A stretch of DNA of 32,519 nucleotides from UBA8389 sp964472175 (GCA_964472175.1 CAYYJF010000020.1:1-32519), one strand, 5' to 3'; counted from the stretch's first letter, positions 8,257 through 15,608 are shown. A program made the numbers and translations. Notes: generated by a model from the sequence alone, not told the origin.

Positions 8257-9810
8257 ATGAAGAAGTCAACGATTTGGATTCTTGTCGTCGTAATGGCATT
8301 GACATTCGCCAGTTTACTCACCTTGCAATTTTCTTACATTCGAACCATGGGGAAAATGCGGTCTGAGCAATTTGATGAAGCGGTTCAACGCAGCCTGTCA
8401 CAGGTGATTCTTACCCTTGAGAAGGATGAAACCGCACGATTTCTGGCCGAAGACATGAACGAAGACGAAAAAAATGCCTTCGCAGTGACGAAGAGTTCAA
8501 CCAAAGTCAACGATAGAAGCAACCCTTCCACCCTCAGCGATCTGGACGGTATTTCCGCTTTTTCATCGGTGTTTGATTACAACGATTCTCTCTCCATGTC
8601 GCAAAATGCGCCACAAGTTTTCATCTCGATGAGTCACGGAAGAAATTCCTTTTCCAAAACAACCAAAAACATGCAGGAAGCCCTGCGTCAAAGATATTTG
8701 GCCCAAAAAGGTCTGCTGGAAGATGTGATATTAAGAATCTTGTATGAAGCCAACAACCGTCCCATAGAGCAGCGCATCGATTTCAGCAAGTTGGAACACT
8801 ATCTGGGTGTGGAGCTGAGCAACAATGGTTTATATAATATTCCTTTCTATTTCAGAGTCACAGACAAAGAAAACAAAGAAGTCTATCGGAGCAAAGATAT
8901 GTACGATTTGCCCAGAATTTTCTATAGACAAAGTCTGTTTCCCAACGACCCCGGCGTGCAAACCGGCATGTTGTATTTGTATTTCCCGACCAGAGCCGAC
9001 TATATCATCAGTTCCCTAAGAATCTACGTGCCCTCCATCGTTTTCTCTCTGGTGCTGTTGGTGGTGTTTGCCTTTACCATTGTGGTGATATTCAGGCAGA
9101 AGCGTCTGAGTGACATGAAAAATGATTTCGTGAACAACATGACACATGAGTTAAAGACGCCCATCTCCACCATTTCTTTGGCCGCACAAATGCTTAAAGA
9201 CGGGGATGTGGGCAAAACGCCCTCGATGTTGAAACACATATCGGGCGTGATTGTGGATGAAACCAAACGTCTGAGTTTTCAGGTTGAAAAAGTACTTCAG
9301 GTGTCGCTTTTTGACAGGGATAAGTCCAATTTGAGTTTCAAGGAAGTCAATGTCAATGAAATGCTTGAGGCTGTTGTGGCCACCTTCCGATTGAAAGTAG
9401 AAAATTTTGATGGTCGCATTGATTTGAACCTCAAGGCCATCCAAAGCGAGACCACGGCAGATGAAATGCATTTGACCAACGTTTTTTTTAATTTGATGGA
9501 CAATGCCGTTAAATATCGTAGTGAAAGGGATTTGGTTTTGACCGTTCATACCTGGAACGAAAAAGATCAACTCTTTGTCTCCATCCAGGACAATGGCGTC
9601 GGTATCAAGAAAGAGCACCTTAAAAAAGTGTTCGAGCGGTTTTATCGCGTCCCGACAGGCAATGTACACAATGTTAAAGGATTTGGATTGGGTTTGGCTT
9701 ATGTCAGAAAAATCATTGAAAATCATAACGGAAGTATTCGCGCTGAAAGTGAATACAACCATGGAACCAAGTTTATTATCAATTTACCACTAATAAAGAA
9801 CGAGCTATGA
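8257..9810 (+). CDS. rprX: Sensor histidine kinase, RprX-like
   Basis: The product is 517 residues. Membrane helix 1 is at about residues 7-27 and helix 2 at about 256-279, enclosing a ~230-residue periplasmic sensor region. Next come a HisKA dimerisation domain with phosphoacceptor His297 in MTHELKTPIS, and a HATPase domain with N box (FFNLMDNAVKYR), G1 (DNGVGI), F box (FERFYR) and G2 (GFGLGLAYV). The close fit to RprX from Bacteroides, together with the partner gene, supports the symbol. RprX/RprY was described as a Bacteroides two-component system affecting tetracycline-related regulation; the natural signal is unknown. The stop overlaps the start of the regulator gene (ATGA), implying translational coupling. 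Met1 begins the first membrane segment, so no later start is plausible, yet it lies almost on the predicted transcription start. Confidence 0.92.
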   Translation: MKKSTIWILVVVMALTFASLLTLQFSYIRTMGKMRSEQFDEAVQRSLSQVILTLEKDETARFLAEDMNEDEKNAFAVTKSSTKVNDRSNPSTLSDLDGISAFSSVFDYNDSLSMSQNAPQVFISMSHGRNSFSKTTKNMQEALRQRYLAQKGLLEDVILRILYEANNRPIEQRIDFSKLEHYLGVELSNNGLYNIPFYFRVTDKENKEVYRSKDMYDLPRIFYRQSLFPNDPGVQTGMLYLYFPTRADYIISSLRIYVPSIVFSLVLLVVFAFTIVVIFRQKRLSDMKNDFVNNMTHELKTPISTISLAAQMLKDGDVGKTPSMLKHISGVIVDETKRLSFQVEKVLQVSLFDRDKSNLSFKEVNVNEMLEAVVATFRLKVENFDGRIDLNLKAIQSETTADEMHLTNVFFNLMDNAVKYRSERDLVLTVHTWNEKDQLFVSIQDNGVGIKKEHLKKVFERFYRVPTGNVHNVKGFGLGLAYVRKIIENHNGSIRAESEYNHGTKFIINLPLIKNEL

Positions 9811-10502
9811 TGGAAGAAAAAATGCGCATTTTATTGTGCGAAGACGACGAGAATCTCGGTATGCTGTTGCGTGAATACCTTCAGGCCAAGGGCGTGGTGA
9901 CAGATTTGATGAGTGACGGAGAAAAAGGTTTGAGAGCATTTCAAAAAAACAAGTATGACATTTGTGTCCTGGATGTGATGATGCCGAAGAAAGACGGTTT
10001 TACCCTTGCGCAGGAGATTCGCGAAATGAATGCAGAAGTGCCTATTATTTTTCTGACAGCAAAAAGTTTGAAAGACGATGTCCTGACCGGATTTAAGATT
10101 GGCGCAGACGACTATATATCCAAGCCTTTCAGCATGGAAGAATTGTTGTTCCGTCTGGAAGCCATCAACAGAAGGGTCAAAGGCAAACAAATCAAAGAAG
10201 TGACTTTCTATCAAATTGGTCGTTTTTCTTTCGATACGCCCAAGCAGTTGCTTATTTTGGGTGATCATGAAACCCGTTTAACCACCAAGGAATGTGAGCT
10301 TCTAACCTTGCTGTGTCGTCACAAAAATCAGATTCTGGAGCGCAATTATGCCCTGATGACCATTTGGGAGGAAAACACCTATTTCAATGCCAGAAGTATG
10401 GATGTGTACATCACCAAATTGCGGAAACACCTCAAAGAAGATCCGACCATTCAAATCATGAACATTCATGGCAAGGGGTACAAACTCGTTGTCTCAGAAT
10501 AA
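9807..10502 (+). CDS. rprY: OmpR-family response regulator, RprY-like
   Basis: The product is 231 residues. The receiver domain (about 6-120) has acidic residues D13/D14, phosphoacceptor Asp56 in YDICVLDVMMP, Thr84 (FLTAK) and Lys106 (SKPF). A winged-helix DNA-binding domain follows (about 135-229), with LTTKECELLTLL, the recognition region SMDVYITKLRKHL and the terminal hairpin IHGKGYKL. RILLCEDDENLGMLLREYLQAKG closely resembles RprY of Bacteroides as I remember it. The gene overlaps rprX by 4 nt; ATG codons at 9807, 9810 and 9822 are all possible starts. No terminator separates it from rpsF, whose promoter begins within 20 nt, so some readthrough is possible. Confidence 0.93.
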   Translation: MMEEKMRILLCEDDENLGMLLREYLQAKGVVTDLMSDGEKGLRAFQKNKYDICVLDVMMPKKDGFTLAQEIREMNAEVPIIFLTAKSLKDDVLTGFKIGADDYISKPFSMEELLFRLEAINRRVKGKQIKEVTFYQIGRFSFDTPKQLLILGDHETRLTTKECELLTLLCRHKNQILERNYALMTIWEENTYFNARSMDVYITKLRKHLKEDPTIQIMNIHGKGYKLVVSE

Positions 10503-10519
10503 GAAGCACTTGAATAAAA

Positions 10520-10551
10520 TTTGGCTGTTTTCAAAAGAAATCCTATCTTTG
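10520..10551 (+). promoter_or_regulatory. Promoter of the rpsF-rpsR-rplI operon
   Basis: TTTG (10520-10523), a 20-nt spacer and TATCTTTG (10544-10551), a perfect -7 element. The predicted leader is about 75 nt and contains the structured element at 10568-10598. Confidence 0.85.
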
Positions 10552-10567
10552 CGCCGCTGTTTTTGTG

Positions 10568-10598
10568 AATGGTGCCCTTTGGGGGCATCCCGAACATT
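10568..10598 (+). promoter_or_regulatory. Candidate S6:S18-binding leader of rpsF
   Basis: The outer stem is AATG (10568-10571) with CATT (10595-10598). The inner stem is GTGCCC (10572-10577) with GGGCAT (10583-10588). A 3'-side bulge, CCCGAA (10589-10594), contains the trinucleotide CCG. A hairpin with a CCG-bearing 3' bulge just upstream of rpsF is the layout of the known bacterial S6:S18 autoregulatory motif, which mimics the 16S rRNA binding site. The pairing is seen in the sequence; binding is inferred. Confidence 0.7.
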
Positions 10599-10633
10599 GT
10601 AACATATTTTAATTCAATTAATTAATTTGTTCT

Positions 10634-10975
10634 ATGAACAATTACGAAACCGTTTTCATTTTAACTCCCGTTTTGTCTGATGTTCAGATGAAGGAAGCGG
10701 TAGAAAAATTCAAAGCCTTGCTTGTTGAAGAAGGCGCTGAAATTGTGCATGAAGAAAATTGGGGATTGCGCAAATTGGAATATCCGATTGCCAAAAAATC
10801 TACCGGTTTTTATCAATTGCTCGAGTTTAAGGCATCTCCCAATGTGATTGCCAAGTTGGAAATTAACTTCCGCCGCGATGAGCGCGTGTTGCGTTTCTTG
10901 ACCTTCAAACAGGACAAGTTCCATGCGTTGTATGCTGAAAAGAGAAGAAGTCTGAAACAATCTAAAGGAAACTAA
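10634..10975 (+). CDS. rpsF: 30S ribosomal protein bS6
   Basis: The product is 113 residues, normal for bacterial S6. It opens with MNNYETVFILTPVLSD and carries GLRKLEYPIAKKSTGFYQLLEF and the helix-strand RRDERVLRFLT, covering the whole S6 fold. S6 binds S18 on the 30S platform. The gene is first of three in the order rpsF-rpsR-rplI, standard in Bacteroidota. Its leader contains the candidate S6:S18-binding hairpin, so the operon is probably repressed by excess S6:S18 complex. The start has no Shine-Dalgarno sequence; the bases before ATG are A/T-rich, usual for this phylum. Confidence 0.97.
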   Translation: MNNYETVFILTPVLSDVQMKEAVEKFKALLVEEGAEIVHEENWGLRKLEYPIAKKSTGFYQLLEFKASPNVIAKLEINFRRDERVLRFLTFKQDKFHALYAEKRRSLKQSKGN

Positions 10976-10978
10976 GCA

Positions 10979-11248
10979 ATGGCACAGAACGCATCCGAAA
11001 TCCGCTATTTGACCCCTCCCACGGTCGATTTGAAAAAAAAGAAGTATTGCCGTTTCAAAAAGAGTGGCATCCGTTACATTGACTACAAGGATCCTGAATT
11101 CTTGAAAAAGTTTTTGAACGAACAAGGTAAGATTTTGCCTCGTCGCATTACAGGTACTTCTTTAAAGTTCCAACGTAAGGTAGCTCAAGCCGTTAAACGT
11201 GCTCGTCACTTGGCTTTGTTGCCCTATGTAACCGATTTGATGAAATAA
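10979..11248 (+). CDS. rpsR: 30S ribosomal protein bS18
   Basis: The product is 89 residues. The core IDYKDPEFLKKFLNEQGKILPRRITGTSLKFQRKVAQAVKRARHLALLPYV (split here only by reading) is the S18 signature; key blocks are IDYKD, LPRRITGT and RARHLALLPY. S18 pairs with S6 on the small subunit platform, near the 3' end of 16S rRNA. The gene begins 3 nt after the rpsF stop, and the sequence before its ATG has only a weak AGGA. In Bacteroidota ribosomes S18, S6 and S21 are reported to help cover the anti-Shine-Dalgarno sequence, which is relevant to the strong ribosome-binding site of the next gene. Confidence 0.97.
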   Translation: MAQNASEIRYLTPPTVDLKKKKYCRFKKSGIRYIDYKDPEFLKKFLNEQGKILPRRITGTSLKFQRKVAQAVKRARHLALLPYVTDLMK

Positions 11249-11254
11249 CTGAAC

Positions 11255-11261
11255 AGGAGGT
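11255..11261 (+). promoter_or_regulatory. Strong Shine-Dalgarno sequence before rplI
   Basis: AGGAGGT lies 6-7 nt before the rplI ATG at 11268, the ideal distance. The other starts I inspected here have no comparable match; most are preceded by A/T-rich sequence. Confidence 0.85.
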
Positions 11262-11267
11262 AAAACT

Positions 11268-11711
11268 ATGGAAATTATTTTGAAAGAAGATGTAACCGGT
11301 TTGGGTTACAAAGATGACGTAGTCGAAGTTAAAAACGGCTATGGAAGAAACTTCCTGATTCCTCAGGGTAAAGCCATCATTGCAACAGAATCTGCCAAGA
11401 AAGTTTTGGCTGAAAATTTGAAGCAACGTGCACACAAATTGGCTCAAATGAAAAAAGATGCGGAAGCATTGGCTGAGTCCATGAAGAATGTTTCTTTGTC
11501 CGTTGGTGCAAAAGTGAGCTCAACCGGTAAAATTTTTGGTTCAGTTGGTCCCATCCAAATTGCTGAAGCTTTGACAAAAGCCGGCTTTGAAGTGGATAGA
11601 AAAACCATTGTGATCAAAGATGCTGTGAAGGAAATTGGCAATTATGTAGCTGTTGCAAAATTGCACCGCGAAGTCTCTGTTGAAATTCCTTTTGAAGTGG
11701 TCGCTGAATAA
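11268..11711 (+). CDS. rplI: 50S ribosomal protein bL9
   Basis: The product is 147 residues. It starts MEIILKEDVTGLGYKDDVVEVKNGYGRNFLIPQGKA, the invariant N-terminal L9 domain (shown by GYGRNFLIP). A long connecting helix at about 45-75 and a C-terminal domain with GKIFGSVGPIQIAEAL follow. L9 spans from the L1 stalk base towards the neighbouring ribosome and affects frame maintenance. The gene is last in its operon and starts 19 nt after rpsR, with an unusually strong ribosome-binding site. A hairpin terminator begins 20 nt after the stop. Confidence 0.97.
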   Translation: MEIILKEDVTGLGYKDDVVEVKNGYGRNFLIPQGKAIIATESAKKVLAENLKQRAHKLAQMKKDAEALAESMKNVSLSVGAKVSSTGKIFGSVGPIQIAEALTKAGFEVDRKTIVIKDAVKEIGNYVAVAKLHREVSVEIPFEVVAE

Positions 11712-11730
11712 GATTCGACTTCATACATAT

Positions 11731-11766
11731 AAAAAAGACTGCCCATTCAGGGTGGTCTTTTTTTTG
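11731..11766 (+). terminator. Terminator of the rpsF-rpsR-rplI operon
   Basis: AAAAAAGACTGCCC (11731-11744) pairs with GGGTGGTCTTTTTT after a 5-nt loop, with two G-U pairs in the stem. The T run on the right arm extends past 11764. Confidence 0.87.
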
Positions 11767-11837
11767 TTTCCTACCTAAAGGATGATCATTCAGGTGGCTT
11801 TCCGAGCATGAAGCAAAGCACCTCCAAATTTAAGGGC

Positions 11838-11866
11838 AAAAAAAAAGCCTGCATCATGCAGGCTTT
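11838..11866 (-). terminator. Terminator of the small lipoprotein gene
   Basis: AAAGCCTGCAT and ATGCAGGCTTT (11844-11866) form a perfect 11-bp inverted repeat around one base; in practice the loop will be larger. The A run at 11838-11846 becomes the U-tract on the minus strand, 19 nt after the stop of the small gene. Confidence 0.88.
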
Positions 11867-11884
11867 AATACGTTTGTCGTTTGA

Positions 11885-12058
11885 TTATTCAGCTACAACA
11901 GCAGCAGAATCAACAACAGCAGCGCTGTCAGTAGCAACAACTTCTTCAACTACAGCTGCGGAATCCTGTGCGGGAGCTTCAGCTTCAGCGGTTTTACCTT
12001 TGCAAGAAGCGAAAGAAACGGCTGCGATAACAGCGGCGAACAATACTAACTTTTTCAT
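11885..12058 (-). CDS. Small repeat-rich lipoprotein, 57 residues
   Basis: I read this short gene on the minus strand: MKKLVLFAAVIAAVSFASC, then KGKTAEAEAPAQ and an Ala/Val/Asp-rich tail. Lys2-Lys3, a hydrophobic core and the lipobox FASC (Cys19) form a lipoprotein signal peptide, leaving about 39 mature residues. The tail contains DSAAVV three times, giving an acidic, low-complexity surface peptide. It has its own promoter and terminator, so it is a genuine transcription unit despite its size. Its function is unknown; short alanine-rich lipoproteins of this kind are common in Bacteroidota and may act as abundant envelope spacers, but that is speculation. No homolog can be named from sequence alone. 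Confidence 0.85.
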   Translation of the reverse strand: MKKLVLFAAVIAAVSFASCKGKTAEAEAPAQDSAAVVEEVVATDSAAVVDSAAVVAE

Positions 12059-12104
12059 TTTTTTTCTGTTTAAAACAATAAATAGGAGTTTTTTGAAATC
12101 GCGG

Positions 12105-12112
12105 CAAAATTA
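12105..12112 (-). promoter_or_regulatory. -7 promoter element of the small lipoprotein gene
   Basis: On the minus strand this reads TAATTTTG, a perfect TAnnTTTG match, giving a leader of roughly 40 nt. No convincing -33 TTTG stands at 19-20 nt. Confidence 0.65.
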
Positions 12113-12132
12113 AGTATAATTTTCAATTGGTG

Positions 12133-12201
12133 TACTCAAAATCTCGAAAATTTCTAAAAAACCATGCAAAAAACTTTATTTTGAGTAAAAAATGCATTTT
12201 T
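12133..12201. repeat. Inverted repeat and adjacent 14-bp palindrome upstream of mtaB
   Basis: TACTCAAAAT (12133-12142) and ATTTTGAGTA (12178-12187) are perfect inverted copies 35 bp apart. The palindrome AAAAATGCATTTTT (12188-12201) follows at once. They lie between the divergent promoters of the small lipoprotein gene and mtaB. No function is known. Confidence 0.7.
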
Positions 12202-12284
12202 ATACCGGTTTTTTAACATTTTTAAGGGTTGACAAGGGTAAATTTGGGTGAAAAAACCTTCATCCGCTGACGGTAAAAAATGTT

Positions 12285-12292
12285 TACCTTTG
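12285..12292 (+). promoter_or_regulatory. -7 promoter element of the mtaB operon
   Basis: TACCTTTG matches TAnnTTTG perfectly and ends 19 nt before the ATG. The -33 position is poorly conserved. Confidence 0.65.
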
Positions 12293-12311
12293 TCGCATCT
12301 TTTGAATTAAA

Positions 12312-13643
12312 ATGATTGATCCCGAATTTCGTCCGAATAAGAAAATGGTTTACCAAACACTGGGCTGCAAATTAAATTTTGCAGAGACCTCCAGTTTGGT
12401 TAAAATTTTGGCTGAATCCGGTTTTTCCAAAGTGAAGCCCGGAGAGCAAGCAGATGTTTGTATCATCAACACCTGTACGGTGACAGAAACTGCAGACAAG
12501 AAAAGCAGACAAACCATCAACCGTTTGATCAGACAACATCCCGGAGCTTTTGTTGTGGTTACCGGATGCTTTGCTCAAATGAAAGCCGAAGAAATTGAAA
12601 AAATTCCCGGTGTTGATTTGATTCTTGGTGCCAATGAAAAATTTGATTTGCCTGCTTTGCTCGAAAAAAGAGACAGCGCTTCCACAACAACGACCATTAA
12701 AGTCGGGAAAAGCAATCAAATAGACCGCTTTCTCCCATCCTGCTCAAAAGGAGACAGAACCCGTTATTTTTTGAAAGTGCAAGATGGTTGCGATTATTAT
12801 TGTACCTATTGTACCATCCCGTTTGCCCGTGGCAAGAGCCGCAACCCCGAAATATCCTCCCTGGTGGAACAAGCGGCCGGTGTTGCCGCTGCAGGAGGCA
12901 AAGAAATTGTATTGACCGGTGTGAATATGGGTGATTTTGGCAAAAGCAATGGCCAAACCTTTTTGGAGCTGTTGAAAGCTCTGGATGAAGTGGAGGGTAT
13001 TGAGCGTTATCGCATCTCCTCCATTGAGCCCAATTTGCTCACCGAAGAAATCATCGCCTTTACCGCAAGTTCAAAAAAGATTGCGCCACATTTCCACATT
13101 CCCCTTCAGGCCGGCTCAGACCAGATTCTTAAGTTGATGCACAGAAGGTACGATACGGCCTTATTTGCCTCCAGAATACAAGCCATTCGGGCACAAATAC
13201 CCCATGCTTTTATCGGCGTCGATGTGATTGTTGGTTCAAGAGGGGAGTCTGAAGCCTGTTTTGAAGAAGCCCATCGGTTTATGTCTCAATTGGACGTCAA
13301 TCAATTTCACGTTTTTTCGTATTCAGAGCGCCCGGGAACCATGGCACTTCAAATTGAGCCCGTTGTAAGCGGAAGTGAAAAGAAAGCCCGTAGCGCCCGC
13401 ATTATAGCCTTGTCAGATGCCAAATGGAGGCAGTTTTATCAATCGCAGGTGGGCCGTACGGTTTACGTGCTTTTTGAACACACAAAAATCAATGGCATGA
13501 TGCATGGCTTTTCTGAAAATTATGTCCGTGTTTCTTGCCCTTACAATCCAGCATGGATCAATCGGCTCATGCCGGTGCAATTGGGTGGTTTTGCAGATGA
13601 TGGCCTCTCGTTGGTCGGGAAGGTGATGGTTTCGAATGCTTAA
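12312..13643 (+). CDS. mtaB: tRNA (N6-threonylcarbamoyladenosine(37)-C2)-methylthiotransferase MtaB
   Basis: The product is 443 residues, the usual length. The N-terminal methylthiotransferase domain has YQTLGCKLNFAETSSL (Cys19), NTCTVTE (Cys55) and TGCFAQ (Cys86), ligands of the auxiliary cluster. The radical-SAM core follows with CDYYCTYC (Cys160, 164, 167), and a C-terminal TRAM-like region covers about 375-440. The GCKLNxxE opening is typical of MtaB rather than MiaB or RimO. The enzyme converts t6A37 to ms2t6A in tRNAs reading ANN codons. The last 8 nt overlap the next gene, so the acyltransferase and glycosyltransferase genes are probably translated from the same message. An internal ATG before VYQTLG (12345) is an alternative start. 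Confidence 0.93.
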   Translation: MIDPEFRPNKKMVYQTLGCKLNFAETSSLVKILAESGFSKVKPGEQADVCIINTCTVTETADKKSRQTINRLIRQHPGAFVVVTGCFAQMKAEEIEKIPGVDLILGANEKFDLPALLEKRDSASTTTTIKVGKSNQIDRFLPSCSKGDRTRYFLKVQDGCDYYCTYCTIPFARGKSRNPEISSLVEQAAGVAAAGGKEIVLTGVNMGDFGKSNGQTFLELLKALDEVEGIERYRISSIEPNLLTEEIIAFTASSKKIAPHFHIPLQAGSDQILKLMHRRYDTALFASRIQAIRAQIPHAFIGVDVIVGSRGESEACFEEAHRFMSQLDVNQFHVFSYSERPGTMALQIEPVVSGSEKKARSARIIALSDAKWRQFYQSQVGRTVYVLFEHTKINGMMHGFSENYVRVSCPYNPAWINRLMPVQLGGFADDGLSLVGKVMVSNA

Positions 13644-14568
13644 ATGTATGGAAGCCGTGAATAAACTGTCAAAAATCAACAACTTCATTGTGGGCGTGCT
13701 TGCCATCATTGCTAAGATGCCACTAAAAATATTTTATGTGCTCTCAGATGTGTTTATATTTCCGCTGGTATATCATGTTTTCAGATATAGAAGAAAAATC
13801 GTTACAGGCAATTTGATGCGTGCTTTTCCTGAAATGCCTGCGGTGGAAATCAGAAACATCGAAAAGCGCTTTTATCACCACTTTTGCGATACCATTCTCG
13901 AAACCTTCAACATGTTGGGCATGAGCCACCAAACGGCAGAACGAAGGATGATTTACAAAAACGCATCGTATTTGGCCGATCTTTGTGCCACAAACAAAGG
14001 GGTGCTCGTGGTACTCGGGCATTACGGAAATTGGGAATATCATTCCTTTTTTCATCTGGCTGTGTTAAAAACCAAGGATATCGGCTGCTTTAATGTATAC
14101 AAACCGCTGAAAAACAAGCTCTTTGATGAGCTTATGAAGCGCATTCGCGCTCGTTTTGGAAATTTAAATATTTCAAAGAACGACATTTACAGAATGGTTA
14201 TCCGTTTGCGAAAAACCGGACAATCCGGTATCTTTGGTCTGATCAGCGACCAATCACCGATTGCTTCGAGTTTGAATTTCTGGACAGGTTTTCTTCATCA
14301 GGAAACCGCTTTTATGATGGGGGCCGAACGTATGGCCAAACAAACCGGCTATGCCGTTGTTTATGCCGATGTTCAGAAAAAGAACAGGGGGATGTATGAA
14401 ACCGAATTTCTTTTGGTCACAGACAGCCCTGAAGCGGAACCTGAATTTAAGATCACTGAAACCTATGTGCGCATGATGGAGCGTACCATCAGAAGGGATC
14501 CTGCATTCTGGTTGTGGACGCACAAACGTTGGAAACATAGAAAAGAGAATCATATCAATCAAGCATAG
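13636..14568 (+). CDS. LpxL/HtrB-like lysophospholipid acyltransferase (lipid A acylation)
   Basis: The product is 310 residues. A hydrophobic N-terminal segment at about 16-46 anchors it to the inner membrane. GHYGNWE gives the HX4E catalytic motif (His129, Glu134), and SDQSP near 208 and the C-terminal WLWTHKRWKHR match the LpxL/LpxM family. Such enzymes add a secondary acyl chain to lipid A from acyl-ACP on the cytoplasmic face. The gene overlaps the end of mtaB by 8 nt; an ATG 12 nt later avoids the overlap. The next gene, a glycosyltransferase, begins 11 nt after its stop, so a role in making lipid A or a related glycolipid fits the context. The exact acceptor is inferred. Confidence 0.87.
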   Translation: MLKCMEAVNKLSKINNFIVGVLAIIAKMPLKIFYVLSDVFIFPLVYHVFRYRRKIVTGNLMRAFPEMPAVEIRNIEKRFYHHFCDTILETFNMLGMSHQTAERRMIYKNASYLADLCATNKGVLVVLGHYGNWEYHSFFHLAVLKTKDIGCFNVYKPLKNKLFDELMKRIRARFGNLNISKNDIYRMVIRLRKTGQSGIFGLISDQSPIASSLNFWTGFLHQETAFMMGAERMAKQTGYAVVYADVQKKNRGMYETEFLLVTDSPEAEPEFKITETYVRMMERTIRRDPAFWLWTHKRWKHRKENHINQA

Positions 14569-14579
14569 ACGTATTCCGT

Positions 14580-15608
14580 ATGAAAGTTTCTGTGGTCATA
14601 TTAAATTGGAATGGAAAAGCGTTGTTGAGCGCATATTTACCCAATGTTGTTGAACATACATTGGGAAAATATCCCTTTCAGGTAGAATTGGTGGTGGCCG
14701 ATAGTGGTTCAATAGATGGCTCTTTGAACTTTGTACGGGATGCTTACCCTCAAATTCGTGTGCTGGATTTGGGCAAAAATTTTGGATTTGCCGAAGGTTA
14801 CAACCGTGCCATCCGACAAATTGATTCGGAATATGTCGTTTTGCTGAATTCGGATGTGGAGGTCACGGAGGGTTGGCTGTCTGTGATGATTGATTACTTG
14901 GATGCAAATTCCAATGTTGTGGCTTGTCAGCCCAAAATTCGTTCACTCAGAAATCCGGATTATTTTGAGCATGCAGGTGCCTGTGGTGGCTTTTTGGATG
15001 CCCTTGGTTATCCTTTTTGCCGCGGCCGGATATTGGATCATATTGAGCAGGATAAAGGTCAGTATGAGGATATCATCGATGTTTTGTGGGCCAGTGGTGC
15101 TTGCTTGTGTATCCGCACAAAAGCGTTTATTCAGGAAGGTGGATTGGATTCGGTCTTTTTTGCCCACATGGAAGAAGTCGATTTGTGCTGGAGGCTTAGA
15201 AGCCGGGGCTATCGGATTGTTTGCATTCCTTCTGCCACGGTCTTTCATTTGGGGGGCGCCACATTGAGCAAAGAAAACCCGCATAAAACCTTTTTAAACT
15301 ACAGAAACAACCTGTTGATGCTGTATAAGAATCTAACAAGAAACAAGCTGTTTTTCACACTTTTTGTGCGGTTCTTTTTGGACAATGCCTCCATGATGGT
15401 CTTTCTGCTCTCAGGAAAAAGGCATGATGCCTGGGCAGTGGTTCGCGCACGCTTTGATTTTTGGAGCAAAGTATCTTCGTTTGCGCCCGTCAGAAAGGAA
15501 AATATGCTCAAAGCTACCAACAGACGTTTGCCGCAGATATATAAAGGAAGCATCCTTTTCAATAGCTTTTTGAAAGGATGCCACACGTTTAAGCCCTGGA
15601 ATAAATAA
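14580..15608 (+). CDS. Family 2 glycosyltransferase, rhamnosyltransferase-like
   Basis: The product is 342 residues. The GT-A domain opens VSVVILNWNGKALL, with VVADSGSIDGS, the NFGFAEGYNRAI block, the metal-binding NSDVE (DxD-type) and FAHMEEVDLCWRLRSRGY, which supplies the catalytic acidic residue. This arrangement is typical of WbbL/rhamnosyltransferase-like family 2 enzymes. The C-terminal part (about 245-300) is amphipathic to hydrophobic and may touch the membrane. It likely transfers a sugar during lipopolysaccharide or surface glycan synthesis, in line with the upstream lipid A acyltransferase gene. Donor and acceptor are not determined. The gene converges on the arginine decarboxylase gene with only 17 nt between stops. 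Confidence 0.88.
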   Translation: MKVSVVILNWNGKALLSAYLPNVVEHTLGKYPFQVELVVADSGSIDGSLNFVRDAYPQIRVLDLGKNFGFAEGYNRAIRQIDSEYVVLLNSDVEVTEGWLSVMIDYLDANSNVVACQPKIRSLRNPDYFEHAGACGGFLDALGYPFCRGRILDHIEQDKGQYEDIIDVLWASGACLCIRTKAFIQEGGLDSVFFAHMEEVDLCWRLRSRGYRIVCIPSATVFHLGGATLSKENPHKTFLNYRNNLLMLYKNLTRNKLFFTLFVRFFLDNASMMVFLLSGKRHDAWAVVRARFDFWSKVSSFAPVRKENMLKATNRRLPQIYKGSILFNSFLKGCHTFKPWNK

